Positions 25,901 to 36,300 of a stretch of DNA of 64,000 bases are shown here, in pieces; positions within the stretch are counted from its first letter, which is position 1; every line of letters starts with the position of its first letter. Both the position numbers and the translations under genes were made by a program. The stretch spans positions 806,001 to 870,000 of the forward strand of contig OY970321.1 in assembly GCA_963716735.1 (NCBI GenBank), in the 5' to 3' direction. This stretch comes from VRUE01 sp963716735 (lineage in GTDB: Bacteria > Actinomycetota > Thermoleophilia > Solirubrobacterales > 70-9). The notes beneath the pieces are model-generated. The model did no database searches, was not told where the DNA came from, and saw nothing but the letters and a program-made list of their open reading frames with translations.

Positions 25901-28137
25901 GAGACGGCGAGGCGTTTGGTCCTTCTGCCCTTCTCCTCCCAGGCGGTGCGGATCTCTTCGACCGCCGTCTCTGTCCCGGAGATCACGATCGAGCTGGGGC
26001 CGTTGATCGCGGCGATCGAGAGCTCTGCCTCCATGCCGGCGAGCGACTCGGCGATCTCCTCCTCGGTTGCCTCGATCGCCGCCATCGCCCCGCCCCCAGG
26101 CAGGGCGCCCATCAGTCGGCCTCTTGCGGCGACGAGCTTCGCTGCATCACCGAGGTCGAGGACACCGGCCATGTGCGCCGCCGCGATCTCGCCGATCGAG
26201 TGGCCGGCGAGCAGGTCGGGCTTCAGGCCTCGCTTGGCAAGCGCCTCGAAGAGGGCCACCTCGATCGCGAAGAGGGCGGGCTGGGCGTAGGTGGTGTCCT
26301 CCAGTTGCGCTGCCGCTTTCTTGCCCTTGGCGAAGACGATCTCTTTCAGCGGCGTGTCGAGGTGTTGGTCGAGTTGCCCGCAGACCCGGTCGAAGGCCTC
26401 TTTGAAGTGCTCATCGGACTCGTAGAGCTCCTTGCCCATGCCGAGTCGCTGGGAGCCCTGGCCGGTGAAGAGGTAGGCGAGCTTGCCGTCCTTTGCCCGG
26501 GCGCTGAGGACGTTGGCCGAGGGCTCGCCGTTGGCGAGGGCGGTGAGTGAGGCGAGCAGCTCGTCGCGGTCTTTGCCCAATGCCACCGCTCGGTGCTCCA
26601 TGGCACTGCGGGTGGTCAGCAGCGAGTAGGCGACGTCGGTGGGATCGAGTTCGGGGTTCGCTTCGAGGTGAGAGCGCAAGCGCTCCGCGGCATCCGCCAG
26701 AGCGGGCTCCGCTTTGGCCGAGAGGGCGAAGGGGATCTGGCCCTGCGGGGGCTTGGTAGCGGGCGCCTCTTCCACGTCCCTGTCCGGACTCGCCGTGGGA
26801 GCCTCCTCCAAGATCACGTGCGCGTTGGTGCCGCTGATTCCGAAGGAGGAGATGCCGGCTCTGCGCGGGCGACCGTTCGAGTCCCAGGGCATCTGCTCGG
26901 TCAGCAGCTCGATCTCGCCGGCCTCCCAGTCGACTTTCGTCGAGGGCGCGTCTACGTGCAGGGTCTTGGGCATGACTCCCTGGCACATCGCCAGCGTCAT
27001 CTTGATCACGCCGGCCACCCCTGCCGCGGCCTGGGTGTGGCCGATGTTGGACTTGATCGAACCGAGCTTCAGCGGTTGCTCGCGGTCCTGGCCATAGGTG
27101 GCGAGCAACGCCCTGGCCTCGATCGGGTCGCCGAGGGTGGTGCCCGTCCCGTGGGCCTCGACCACGTCGACGTCCTCGGGAGTCAGCTCCGTGCTTGCCA
27201 GCGCCTGGCGGATCACCCGCTCCTGCGAAGGACCGTTGGGGGCGGTCAAGCCGTTTGAGGCGCCGTCCTGGTTGACGGCGGAGCCCTTGAGCAAGGCGAG
27301 GACGGTGTGGCCGTTTCGCTGCGCGTCCGAGAGGCGCTCGAGGACGAGGGTGCCGACTCCCTCTGACCAGGCGACCCCGTCCGCGGCCTCGGCGAAGGAC
27401 TTGCAGCGACCGTCGGGAGCGAGACCGCGCTGAGCGCTGAAGGCAATGAATGCCGCCGGGGTGGAGAGCACCGCGACTCCACCGGCGAGAGCCAGGCTGC
27501 ACTCGCCACCGCGCAGGGCCTGGGAGGCGAGGTGCATGGCGACGAGCGAGGAGGAGCAGGCGGTGTCGATCGTCATCGCCGGACCCTCGAGGCCGAGCGC
27601 GTAGGAGACGCGGCCCGAGATCACGCTCGAGCTCATCCCCGGGATCGGACCGTAGTCGCGAAACCCAGCCCCGGCAAAGACCCCGGTCTGGGATTTGCGC
27701 AGCGAGGCGGGGTCGATGCCGGCGTCCTCGAGCGCCTCCCAGGAGGATTCGAGCAGCAACCGCTCCTGGGGATCCATGCCAAGGGCCTCGCGCGGGCTGA
27801 TCGCAAAGAAGTCCGGGTCGAAGGCGCCGGCCCCAGCGAGGAAACCTCCCTCGCGGGCGTAGGAGGTGCCGAAGTTGTCGGGATCGGGGTTGTAGAGGCG
27901 CTCCGTGTCCCAACCGCGGTCGTCGGGGAACTCGGTGATGCCATCGCGGCCCTCGGTGACGAGCTGCCAGAGCTCTTCGGGGGAGCTGACACCTCCCGGA
28001 TAGCGGCAGGCCATGCCGACGATCGCGATCGGCTCGGTCGCACCGGCGCGAAGCCGCTGGTTCTCGAGTCGAAGCCGATCGCGCTCTTTGAGCGTCGTAC
28101 GCAGGGCCTCGACGACCTCCGTGTTCCCCGGGCTCAC
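16978..28137 (-). CDS. Modular type I polyketide synthase, two modules plus thioesterase
   Basis: A 3,719-residue multienzyme that performs the last two elongations and releases the chain. In order: N-terminal coiled-coil docking segment (1-34); module h with KS 35-450, AT 555-900, DH 920-1215, KR 1365-1610 and ACP about 1650-1720; module i with KS 1738-2147, AT 2260-2605, DH 2628-2920, KR 3077-3315 and ACP about 3355-3425; thioesterase about 3495-3715. Both KS domains keep DTACSSS and EAHGTGT, both ATs have GHSIGE and HAFH (malonyl-CoA), both DHs have the HxxxGxxxxP and HPALLDSALH motifs, and both ACPs have the DSL serine. The start is a GTG at 28137 sharing its G with the TAG of the upstream PKS gene. 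The stop TGA lies one base before the hydrolase ATG. Confidence 0.97.
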   Translation of the reverse strand: MSPGNTEVVEALRTTLKERDRLRLENQRLRAGATEPIAIVGMACRYPGGVSSPEELWQLVTEGRDGITEFPDDRGWDTERLYNPDPDNFGTSYAREGGFLAGAGAFDPDFFAISPREALGMDPQERLLLESSWEALEDAGIDPASLRKSQTGVFAGAGFRDYGPIPGMSSSVISGRVSYALGLEGPAMTIDTACSSSLVAMHLASQALRGGECSLALAGGVAVLSTPAAFIAFSAQRGLAPDGRCKSFAEAADGVAWSEGVGTLVLERLSDAQRNGHTVLALLKGSAVNQDGASNGLTAPNGPSQERVIRQALASTELTPEDVDVVEAHGTGTTLGDPIEARALLATYGQDREQPLKLGSIKSNIGHTQAAAGVAGVIKMTLAMCQGVMPKTLHVDAPSTKVDWEAGEIELLTEQMPWDSNGRPRRAGISSFGISGTNAHVILEEAPTASPDRDVEEAPATKPPQGQIPFALSAKAEPALADAAERLRSHLEANPELDPTDVAYSLLTTRSAMEHRAVALGKDRDELLASLTALANGEPSANVLSARAKDGKLAYLFTGQGSQRLGMGKELYESDEHFKEAFDRVCGQLDQHLDTPLKEIVFAKGKKAAAQLEDTTYAQPALFAIEVALFEALAKRGLKPDLLAGHSIGEIAAAHMAGVLDLGDAAKLVAARGRLMGALPGGGAMAAIEATEEEIAESLAGMEAELSIAAINGPSSIVISGTETAVEEIRTAWEEKGRRTKRLAVSHAFHSPLMEPMLEEFGEVAASLSFSEPKIPIVSNLTGELLAPEHATDPAYWVRHVREAVRFADAVATLQAQGTSTYMELGPDPVLCAMARECLGEEAQAAFVPTLRESRPEDVAISTAIAGAHVAGAKPDWGAFFAGTAAKRVPLPTYPFQRERYWLASTAAAADLGAAGLGEAGHPLLAAAIEDPSEGGLTLTGRLSLGTHPWLADHVVAGTVLLPGTAFLELALRAGAQTQVQSLEELVLEAPLAFQQGVAVAIQVSVSALAEDGRRQLAIHSRAEKSDGDLADDPAWTRHAQGVLSQESLQGPEPLDVWPPRAAEPIDVEHLYDALAEGGLEYGPAFRGLGAAWRAGESVYVEVSLPDEQTHDAQRFAIHPALLDSALHGIALAASGESQGPRLPFSWSGVSLQGVGARELRARISLDGEGEVSLALADGSGAPLAGVASLALRPLSSAQLQAAAQPADGLLEIAWSEVSLPEQVTAPEEVEVMHCATEADAGTAAAALDAAKRALTAIQDQLADEEKADRRLTLVTGGAVGVDDEECPDPAAAAIWGLVRSAQSEHPGRFALIDSDGTKASQEVLSAALAIGGEEHQLALREGVALVPRLARLTAGESEDEKAPAIDPGRTVLITGATGGLGTLLARHLAESHGARHLLLVSRSGPEAEGAEQLRAELEEAGAEVTIAACDVSDREALESLLAGISSEHPLGAVIHCAGTLADGTVEAMEAEQVDRVFAAKADTAWNLHELTAESDLSEFVLFSSVAGVLGGPGQANYAAANVFLDALAQKRRTEGLAATSIAWGPWEQGGGMTSKLGQADIARIRRGGIEVISDQRGLALFEAALGAGRAAAVALPLDAAGLRGLASAGALPPIFHGLVRVPRRPSTAPGSLAAKLATLTEAEAEGIVLDLIRGEVAAVLGHASAQDIEPGRAFQELGFDSLAAVELRNRLGAITGLRLPATVVFDYPSSTALAEYVLGAAGTGGAAEQVAVRAQASDEPIAIVGMACRYPGGVSSPAELWQLVAEGRDGITEFPADRGWDIEGLYNPDPENPGTSYTREGGFMADAGEFDPEFFGISPREALVTDPQQRLLLESCWEALEDAGIDPAGLRKSQTGVFAGVMYQDYGPAPGMTSSIVSGRISYTLGLEGPAITVDTACSSSLVAMHLASQALRGGECTLALAGGVTALATPTVFVEFSRQRGLAPDGRSKSFAEAADGVAWAEGVGTLVLERLSDAQRHGHPVLATIKGSAVNQDGASNGLTAPNGPSQERVIRQALANARLEAKDVDVVEAHGTGTTLGDPIEAGALLATYGQDRERPLKLGSIKSNIGHTQAAAGVAGVIKMTQAMREGIMPRTLHLDAPSSKVDWETGDIELLSEQVEWEANGAPRRAGISSFGISGTNAHVILEEAPTASPDRDGGESPATKLLAGPVPFALSAKAEPALAEAAERLATHLRENPDLDPTDVAYSLLSTRSAMEHRAVALGDDRDELLASLTALANGEPSPNVLSARAKDGKLAYLFTGQGSQRLGMGKELYESDEHFKEAFDRVREQLDQHLEVSLEEIVFAKGKKAAAQLEDTTYAQPALFAIEVALYEALAKRGLKSDLLAGHSIGEIAAAHVAGAIGLDDAAKLVAARGRLMGALPAGGAMAAIEATEEEAKESIAGREAELSIAAINGPSSIVISGAEAAVEEVRTAWEEKGRRTKRLAVSHAFHSPLMEPMLGEFGEVAEGIAFSEPKIPIVSNLTGELLTSEQATDPAYWVRHVREAVRFADAVNALQAQGASTYVELGPDPVLCAMARESLGEDTQAAFVPTLRESRAEATAISTAIAGAHAAGAKLDWSVFFAGTGAKRVALPTYPFQRARYWLPSGPIGTTDPGAIGLGDPEHPLLGAAVELAGEEGGGLLFTGRLSLSTHAWLADHMVGGAVLLPGTAFLELALKAAEEVGAPGVEELTLLVPLTLPERGAVTIQVTVSGPDDGGRREIAIHSRPDTRDEALGAAPEWIRHAEGALSTDPAPVPERLPAWPPEGAESLEVGHLYDHLAGAGLEYGPTFQGLTAAWKDDERIYAEVSLPEESAGDAGRFGIHPALLDSALHGSMLAAMGGGGQGVSLPFSWRKVSLETVGTSELRVVLSVAGETLALQVGDREGAPVATVGSMIARPLDPARLRAPEPRVDGLLGLEWIGTAMPEGADRPAEVEVLHCHPGAGTAPAAAAREATQSALESVQQWLSDESKAGMRLVFVTQDAMATGGDEAPDPSAAAIWGLVRSAQSEHPGRFALIDSDGTEASQGMLAAALARGIEEPQIALRDGVALVPRVAGLGEEGEDGAIRPLDPERTVLVTGATGTLGALTARHMVESHGARHLLLVSRSGPEAAGASELKQELEGLGAAVTIAACDVADREALEALLATIPDAHPLGAVIHCAGALADGTVETMDAEQVERVFAPKADAAWNLHELSAGADLSAFVLFSSAAGVLGGPGQANYAAANVFLDALAQQRRTEGLAATSIAWGLWERESGMSAELEEADRARMRRGGIEAISDEKGLSLFETALASDRAAVLAIPLDPAALRAMASAGALPPILSGLVRVPRRRRSDSGSFAASLAALPAAEREEHILALVRTEAAFLLGYDSAEAVEPDRPFRDLGFDSLSAVELRNRLNVAFGLSLAATLVFDHPTAAELAAHLAGQAKGAEVESAPPRSMFAWLSREAGAEEKSADLIDLIARAATLRASYDSPLSEDLPKTDLLADGPESMRLVLLPSIMPSSGPEEYRQLAEQFRGERPVQALRLPGFSEGELVPTDAPLALRTQAEAIERLDLGPEYALVGHSSGGWFAHAAAAQLAQAGTPPRAVILVDTFFPSGLPLLGLPPEFLARWWIEQSVVPVDDARLTATMSYFRIFTEWQPPRVEVPTVAIWAGEPLPHMHHSEIDVPVPPGAPPGAPVEVPGDHFSIIATHAETTAQAIREALAIQISDKQPERG
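16990..17650 (-). other. Terminal thioesterase domain of the PKS
   Basis: An alpha/beta hydrolase domain fused after the last ACP. It has GHSSGGWFAH with the nucleophile Ser, VILVDTFFPSG with a likely catalytic Asp, and PGDHFSIIATHAETTA with the catalytic His. Such domains release polyketides by lactonisation or hydrolysis; the sequence does not decide which. Confidence 0.93.
22925..28137 (-). other. PKS module h: docking-KS-AT-DH-KR-ACP
   Basis: The N-terminus MSPGNTEVVEALRTTLKERD continues as a charged coiled coil to residue 34 and should pair with the C-terminal docking segment of the upstream PKS. Approximate limits: KS 26800-28035, AT 25430-26475, DH 24490-25380, KR 23300-24045, ACP around 23095. 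The DH is canonical (DHVVAGTVLLPG, HPALLDSALHG). Predicted outcome: double bond. Confidence 0.93.
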
Positions 28138-31100
28138 TATGCACTCTCCCCGTCGGGCTCGGGCGCCAGGCCTTCGGTGCTCTTTCTGAGCAAGTCCTCG
28201 ACGTCCATCGAATCGATCAGATCGATGTCATCCGCCTCGATCTCGATCTCGGCCTCGTCGTCGGAATCGGCAAGCCGCAGCAAGGGGTCGATCAGGCCCG
28301 CACGGCGCAGGCGGGCGAGCGGGATCGCGGCGAGCACCTCTCTTATCTCGTCCTCCTTCGACTCCGACGCCATCGCGCCCCCCTCCTCCGCAACCTCGGT
28401 CAGCATGTAGCCAGAGACGGCGGAGATGCTCGGGTAATCGAAGACCACCGTGGGGGCAACCGCGAGCCCGGTCGCGGCACTCAGCCTGTTGCGCAGCTCG
28501 ATCGCCCCTAGGGAGTCCAGGCCCATCTCCTGGAAGGCCTTATCGGGCTCGACGTCGGCCGCGGAGGCGTGGCCGAGGACGGCGGCGACATGGGAGCGGA
28601 CGAGGTCCAGAACCAGCGCATCGCGCTCGCCCTCGGCCACTCCGGCAAGGCGCTCGGCAAGCGATTCCCCCTGGATCTCCTCGCGCTCCCCGACCCTGAC
28701 CAGCCCTCGCATTATCGGCGCCAGCGCCCCGCCCTGGGCGCGGGAGCGAAGGGCCGCGGTGTCGAAGTTGACCGGGGCGATGAACGGCTCGGTCAGCTCA
28801 CGGGCGGCGTCGAACAGCTCCAGTCCCTGCTCGGGGGACATACGGGCGAAGCCGAGGCGTAGGCGGATCTGGGTGGAGAAGCGCTCCATCAGCTCCTCGT
28901 TCGCCATCAGCTCGGCCCCATGCTCGCCGCCGAGGCTGCTCTGCTGGTCCCACTGGCCCCAGGCCAGCGCGGTCGCGGGCAGGCCCTCCGCGCGGCGCAG
29001 CGAGGCGAGCCCGTCGACGAAGTTGTTGGCGGCCGAGTAATTGGTCTGGGCGGCGCCGCCGAGCACACCTGTTGCCGAGGAGAAGAGAAGGAACTGCGAG
29101 AGGTCCAGATCCCTGCTCAACTCGTGCAGGTACCAAGCGGCGTTTGCCTTGGGGGCCATCGTGCCTTCGAGGCGCTCCGGGGTCATCGAGTCGAGGACGC
29201 CGTCGTCGATCGAGCCGGCGGAGTGGACGATCGCTCCCAGGGGGTGCTTTCCTGGGATCGAGGCAAAGAGCTCTTCGAGGGCTTTGCGATCGGTGACGTC
29301 ACAGGCGACCACCTGGACCTCTGCCCCCAGCTCCTCCAGCTCTGCTTCGAGCTCACTCGCCCCGCTTGCCTCGGCCCCGCGCCTGCTGACCAGGAGCAGG
29401 TGGCGGACCTGGTGCTCGCTTGCCAGGTGGCGGGCGACGAGGGCGCCGATGCCGCTGAGCCCGCCGGTGATCAGGACGGTGCGCTCGGGGTCGATCGAAT
29501 CTGCCTTTGCCTCCGCCTCATCGGCGTTGATCTTTGCCAGGCGGGGGACGAGGAGCTCGCCCTCGCGCAGGGCGATCTGGGGCTCTTCGTTCCCCAGTGC
29601 GAGCGCTGCCGCCATCGCCTCCTTGGAGGCATCGCTGCCGTCGGTGTCGATCAGGGCGAAGCGGCCGGGGTGCTCTGAGGTGGCGGAGCGCACCAGGCCC
29701 CATACGGGGGCGGCCGTGAGGTCTGGGGCCTCTCCCTCGGCGGTTGGGATCGCATTGGTGGTGAGGAAGGTCAGGCGCGAGCCCTCGGGCTGCTCTTGGG
29801 CTGCCCAATGCTGGGCTTGGGTGAGGACTTGCTCTGCGGTTGCCTGGGCCGCGGCGGGGACCTCTCCCTCGGCGGGGACGACCTCGATCAGCTCGTACTC
29901 TTTGCCCTCCTGCTCCTCCGCTTCGGTTGGTTCGGCGGGGGCCTCGACCGGCTCCCAGGCAACTTTGTGCAGGAAGCGACGTCGGGCCGCGTTTCGCAGC
30001 TCGGGGAGCTCGAGGGGTTGGGCGGTGAGTGAGGAGATCGCGAAGAGGGGGGTCCCCGCGTCGTCGAAGGTCGCGATGGCGCCCTCCTCCCCTGCGCTGA
30101 GGCGCAGACGCAGGGTCGGCTCCTCGGCGCCGTAGAGGCGGACCTCGGCGTAGAGGTGGCTCTCGGCTTGCCAGGCGGCGGTTATGCCCTGGAAAGGAGC
30201 GCCGTTATGGAGTCCGTTGGAGGCAAGGCGCTCGTAGAGATCCTCGACCTCGAGCGGCTCCGCGCCCCCGGGGGGCCAAGCGTCAAGCTCTGCGGTGGCC
30301 GGGGGCTCGGTGGTGAGCGTGCCGCTTGCGTTTCTGACCCACTGGGCGTCCTCTTCTTCTGTGCGCGAGTGGATCGCGATCTCGCGGCGCCCGTCTTCAT
30401 CTGCCCCTGAGGCCGATACCTGGATCGCCACCGAACCCGAATCGGGGACGATCAGCGGCGCCTGCAGGTCGAGCTGCTCGACGGTCTGGGTGCCGAGCTG
30501 CCCGGCCGCTCTCAAGACCAGGTCGATCAGGGCGGTGTCGGGCAAAAGCGTCGTCTTGGCGAGTGAGTGTGGGGCCAGCCACATCTGCGTGGAGGCAGAG
30601 AGGCGGCCGGTGAGGGTGAGACCGCCATCGCTTGGACCTTCGATCGCCGCCGCCAGCAGCGGGTGGCCGGCCTCTGTCTGTCCGGCTGCGCCCAGATCGG
30701 CAGCTCCCGCCCGGGCCATCAGCCAGTAGCGCTCGCGCTGGAAGGGGTAGGTGGGCAGCGACACGCGCTTGGCGCCTGTGCCTTTGAAGAAGAGGCTCCA
30801 ATCGAGCTTCGCCCCGGCGGCGTGGGCGCCGGCGATGGCCGCTGAAATCGCAACGTCCTCGGCGCGACTCTCGCGCAGGGTGGGGACGAAGGCTGCTTGG
30901 GCCTCCTCGCCGAGGGACTCGCGCGCCATCGCGCAGAGCACCGGGTCGGGTCCGAGCTCGAGGTAGGTGGCGGCACCCTGCTTGTCGAGGGTCGTGACCG
31001 CGTCGGCGAAGCGCACCGCCTCGCGCACGTGGCGAACCCAGTAGGCGGGATCGGTTGCCTGCTCGGCGCTGAGCAGCTCTCCGGTCAGGTTGGAGACGAT

Positions 31101-33327
31101 CGGGATCTTGGGCTCGGTGAAGCCGATGGCTTCTGCGATCTCGCCGAACTCCTCGAGCATCGGCTCCATCAGCGGCGAGTGGAAGGCGTGGGAGACGGCG
31201 AGGCGTTTGGTCCTTCTGCCCTTCTCCTCCCACTGGGTGCGGACCTCTTCGACCGCGGCCTCTGCTCCTGAGATGACGATTGAGCTGGGGCCGTTGATCG
31301 CGGCGATCGAGAGCTCCGCCTCCTTGCCGGCGAGCGACTCCGCTGCCTCCTCCTCGGTTGCCTCGATCGCGGCCATCGCCCCGCCCTCCGGCAGGGCGCC
31401 CATCAGGCGGCCTCTTGCGGCGACCAGCTTCGCCGAATCGCCGAGGTCGATGACGCCGGCGACGTGCGCGGCGGCGATCTCGCCGATCGAGTGGCCGGCG
31501 AGGAGGTCGGGCTTCAGGCCGCGCTTGGCAAGTGCCTCATAGAGGGCGACCTCGATCGCGAAGAGGGCCGGTTGGGCGTAGGTGGTGTCCTCGAGCTGAG
31601 CCACCGCTTTCTTGCCCTTGGCGAAGACGATCTCCTTGAGCGGCGTCTCCAGGTGCTGGTCGAGCTGCTCGCAGACAGCGTCGAAGGCGGCTTGGAAGTG
31701 CTCGTCTGACTCGTAGAGCTCCTTGCCCATGCCGAGTCGCTGGGAGCCCTGGCCGGTGAAGAGGTAGGCGAGCTTGCCGTCCTTGGCCCGGGCGCTTATG
31801 AGGTTCGGCGAGGGGTCGCCGTTGGCGAGGGCGGTGAGCGAGGCGAGCAGCTCGTCGCGGTCTTTGCCCAATGCCACCGCTCTGTGCTCCATCGCGGACC
31901 GGGTGCTCAGCAGCGAGTAGGCGACGTCGGTGGGGTCGAGCTCTGGGTTCTCGGTGAGGTGAGAGCGCAGGCGCTCCGCGGCATCTGCCAGGGCCGGCTC
32001 CGCTTTGGCCGAGAGCGCGAAGGGGATCGGACCGTCGAGGGGCATTGCCTCGAGCGCCTCTCCCCCGTCCCTGTCCGGGCTCGGCGGCGCCTCCTCCAGG
32101 ATCACGTGGGCGTTGGTGCCGCTGATGCCGAAGGAGGAGACGCCGGCTCTGCGCGGGGCGCCGTTGACATCCCAAGGAGCCTGCTCGCTCAAGAGCTCAA
32201 TCTCCCCGGACTCCCAATCGACTTTGGATGAGGGCGCGTCGAGGTGCAGCGTCTTCGGCATGACGCCCTCGCGCATCGCCTGGGTCATCTTGATCACCCC
32301 GGCGACTCCCGCCGCGGCCTGGCTGTGGCCGATGTTGGACTTGATCGAGCCGAGCTTCAGCGGCTTCTCCCTGTCCTGGCCGTAGGTGGCGAGCAGGGCT
32401 CCGGCCTCGATCGGGTCGCCGAGGGTGGTTCCCGTGCCGTGACCCTCGACCACGTCGACGTCCTTTGCCTCCAGGCGGGCATTGGCCAGCGCCTGGCGGA
32501 TGACTCTCTCCTGGGAGGGTCCGTTCGGCGCGGAGAAGCCGTTGGAGGCACCGTCCTGGTTCACCGCCGAGCCCTTGAGCAGGGCGAGGACCTCGTGTCC
32601 GTTGCTCCGTGCGTCGGAGAGTCGCTCGAGGACGAGGGTGCCGACGCCCTCTGACCAGGCGACACCGTCTGCTGTGTCGGCGAAAGACTTCGACCTGCCG
32701 TCGGGGGCAACCCCGCGCTGGCGGCTGAACTCGACGAATACGGTTGGTGTCGCCAGGGTGGTGACGCCGCCGGCTAGGGCGAGGGTGCACTCGCCTTGGC
32801 GCAACGCCTGGGAAGCGAGGTGCATCGCGACAAGCGAGGAGGAGCAGGCGGTGTCGATCGAGATCGCCGGGCCCTCGAGGCCCAGGGCGTAGGAGACGCG
32901 GCCCGAGATCACGCTCTGGGTCATCCCCGGAGCCGGGCCGTAGTCGCGGAATCCGACTCCGGCAAAGACTCCCGTCTGGGTCTTCTTCAGCGAGGCTGGA
33001 TCGATGCCGGCGTCTTCGAGAGCCTCCCAGGAGGATTCGAGCAGCAATCGCTCCTGGGGATCGGTGACCAATGCCTCCCTTGGAGAGATGCCGAAGAACT
33101 CGGGGTCGAACTCGGCTGCGTCATGCAGGAAGCCGCCCTCTTTCGTATAGCTCGTGCCGAGGCTCTCGGGGTCGGGGTCATAGAGGCGCTCGATGTCCCA
33201 GCCGCGGTCGGTGGGGAACTCGGAGATGCCGTCGCGACCCTCGGCGACCAGCTGCCAGAGATCCTCGGGGGAGCTGACCCCTCCGGGGTAGCGACAGGCC
33301 ATGCCGACGATCGCGATCGGCTCCTCG
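28137..33327 (-). other. PKS module g: KS-AT-(truncated DH)-KR-ACP-docking
   Basis: Approximate limits: KS 32085-33327, AT 30720-31770, DH remnant 29965-30670, KR 28740-29490, ACP around 28515, docking segment 28137-28400. The DH reads PHSLAKTTLLPDT and lacks the HPALLDSALH block. KR GGLSGIG, IDDG, NYSAAN; ACP GLDSLGAIELRNR. Predicted outcome: beta-hydroxyl. KS-AT as in module b; DH remnant, KR and ACP resemble module d. Confidence 0.9.
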
Positions 33328-36300
33328 CTTGCCTGAGCGCGGACGGCTACCTGCTTCGCGCCCCCGCTCGCGGTTGTCTCGGCGAGCAGGTGCTCTGCCA
33401 GAGCGGTCGAGTTGGGGTAGTCGAAGACGACCGTCGCCGAGAGGCGCACCCCGGCGATCAGGTCGAGGCGGTTGCGCAGCTCCACGGCGGCGAGTGAGTC
33501 GAAGCCGAGCTCTTGGAAGGCCCTGCCCGGCTCGATCTCAGCCGCTGATGCGTGACCGAGGATGGCGGCGACCTGGGAGCGGACGAGATCCAGGACATGG
33601 CCTTGGCGCTCTGCCTCGGAGAGCTCCGCGAGGGTGCTGGCGAGAGCGCTCGATGCGCTGCTGCGCCGCTTGGGGACGCGGATGAGGCCGTGATAGATCG
33701 CCGGCAGGGCACCGACCGATGCGAGTGCCCTGAGCCCGGCGGTGTTGAGCGGCATCGCGACTGTGGTGGCGCGATCGTCGGAGAGTGCGGAATCGAAGAG
33801 CTCGAGGCCGCGCTCGTCTGAGAGCGCTTCGACTCCCCCGCGCCGCATCCGCGCCATATCGGCCTCATCGAGCTCGGCGGCCATGCCGCTCTGGCGCTCC
33901 CAGAGGCCCCAGGCGATCGAGGTGGCCGCTTTGTCTTCGGTCCTGCGCTTCTGGGCCAATGCGTCGAGGAAGACGTTGGCGGCGGCGTAGTTGGCCTGAC
34001 CGGCGCCGCCGAGTGTTCCCGCGGCAGAGGAGAAGAGGACGAAGGCGGAGAGATCGGCGTCCGCGGTCAGCTCGTGCAGGTTCCAGGCGGCCTCTGCCTT
34101 GGGGGCGAAGACCTGTGCGACCTGCTCCGGCGTGAGGGTCTCGACCGTCCCATCGGCGATCGCCCCGGCGCAGTGGACGACGGCGCCCAGTGGGTGCTCC
34201 TCGGGGATCGAGGCGAGGAGCGCCTTCAGCGCTTTGCGATCGGAGACGTCGCAGGCGGCGATCGTCGTATCGGCGCCGAGCTCTTCGAGTTCGCTCTTCA
34301 GGTCTTTTGCCCCCTCTGCATCGGGACCGCTGCGGCTGACCAGGAGCAGCCGGCGAGCTCCATGGTGCTCGGCGAGGTGGCGGGCGGTCAGGGCGCCGAG
34401 TCCGCCGGTTGCGCCGGTGAGCAGGACGGTGCGCTCGGGGTCGATCGCCGGGGTCGTTCCCTCCTCGCCCTCCTCTGCCTTCACCCGGGTGAGGCGGGCG
34501 GCCATTGCCTTGCCCTCGCGCAGAGCGATCTGGGGCTCCTCGGCTCCGATCGCAAGCGCTGAGTTCAGTGCCTCTTGGGAGGCATCGCTGCCGTCGCTGT
34601 CGATCAGGGCGAAGCGGCCTGGGTGCTCGGACTGGGCGGAGCGGACGAGACCCCAGATCGCGGCGGCCGCGGGATCCGGTGACTCGCCCTCGCTGGCGCT
34701 CATCGCCCCTTCGGTGATCAGCGCCAGGCGCGAGCCGGCTTTGGCCTCGTCGGCGATCCAGCTCTGGATCGTCTCCAGAGTCGCTTGGGCCGCTTTGCGG
34801 GCGGCCTCTCCCGCGCTGAGGCCGTCCTCGACCTCGGGGTGCAGGAGCTCGACCTCGGCCGGCTGCTCGTCCTGCTCGGCGAGGGCGATCTCGGTCCACC
34901 CGAGGGCGAGGAGTCCATCTTGCTTTCGGCTCTGGCTCTGCAGCTGCGCAGTGTCGAGCGGCTTGCTGAGCAGCTCCTTGATCGATGCGACCGGCGCACC
35001 GGCGGTGTCCGCGATCTGCAGCGAGAGTCCCTCGCCCTCTGGGGCGATCCGCACCCGCAGCTCCTTCGCTCCCAGCGCCGCCAGCGATACCCCCCTCCAG
35101 GAGGAGGGCAGGCTCAGACCTTCTCCACGCTCCTCGATTGCGCTCAACCGGTCGAGGTGCAGAGCCGAATCGAGCAGCGCCGGGTGGATGGCGAAGCGCT
35201 CCGCCTCCCAACCCTGCTCCTCGGGGAGGGAGACCTCGAGGTAGGTCTCATCGGCCTGCTTCCAGGCGCTCTTCAGTCCCTGGAAGATCGGTCCATATTC
35301 GAAGCCATGCTCGGCGAGGCGGTCATAGAGGTAGGTGACCTCGACCGGCTCGGCGCCCTCGGGGGGCCAGGCGTCCAGACGCTCAGTGGCGGCCGGGGGC
35401 TGTTCGGAGAGAGTGCCGCTTGCGTTTCTGACCCACTCGGCGTCCTCCTGGTCGGGGCGAGAGTGGATCGCGATCTCGCGACGGCCGTCCTCGCCAGACC
35501 CGGAGACCGAGACCTGGATCGCAACCGCGCCCGTCTCGGGAACAATCAGCGGTGCCTGGACATCGAGCTCCTCGACCGTCCCGGCACCGACCTGCTCTGC
35601 CGCTCGCAGCGCCAGCTCGAGGAAGGCGGTGCCGGGGAGAAGGATGCTCTCGCCGACGGCGTGGTCTGCCAGCCAGTGGTGGGTGGCGAGGGAGAGGCGG
35701 CCGGTGAGGGTGAGCCCGCCGCTGCTGGGGTCCTCGATCGAGGCGGCGAGCAGGGGGTGCTCGGGGTCGCCGAGGCCGATCGCACCCGCGCCGGCTGTAC
35801 CGATCGGGCTGGAGGAGAGCCAGTAGCGCTCGCGCTGGAAGGGGTAGGTGGGCAGCGCTACTCGCTTGGCGCCGGTGCCTTTGAAGAAGGTCCCCCAGTC
35901 GAGCTTTGCCCCGGATGCGTGGGCGCCCGCAATCGCCGTTGAGACCGCGATGTCCTCAGGGCGGCCCTCGCGCAGGGTCGGGACGAAGGCTGCTTGGGCG
36001 TCGTCTCCCAGGCTCTCGCGCGCCATCGCGCAGAGCACCGGGTCGGGCCCGAGCTCGAGATAGGTACTCGCCCCCTGCGCCTGCAGAGCAGCGACCGCAT
36101 CGGCGAAGCGCACCGCCTCGCGCACGTGGCGCACCCAGTAGGCGGGGTCGGTGGCTTGCTCGGAGCTGAGCAGTTCGCCCGTCAGGTTGGAGACGATCGG
36201 GATCTTCGGCTCGTTGAAGCTGAGACCTTCCGCTACCTCACCGAACTCCTCGAGCATCGGCTCCATCAGCGGCGAGTGGAAGGCGTGTGAGACGGCGAGG

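Noticed and set aside
26411..28144. An ATG-started frame beginning seven bases before the second PKS gene
   Set aside because: It is out of frame with the KS motifs and has shadow-like composition; the GTG at 28137 opens the real frame.
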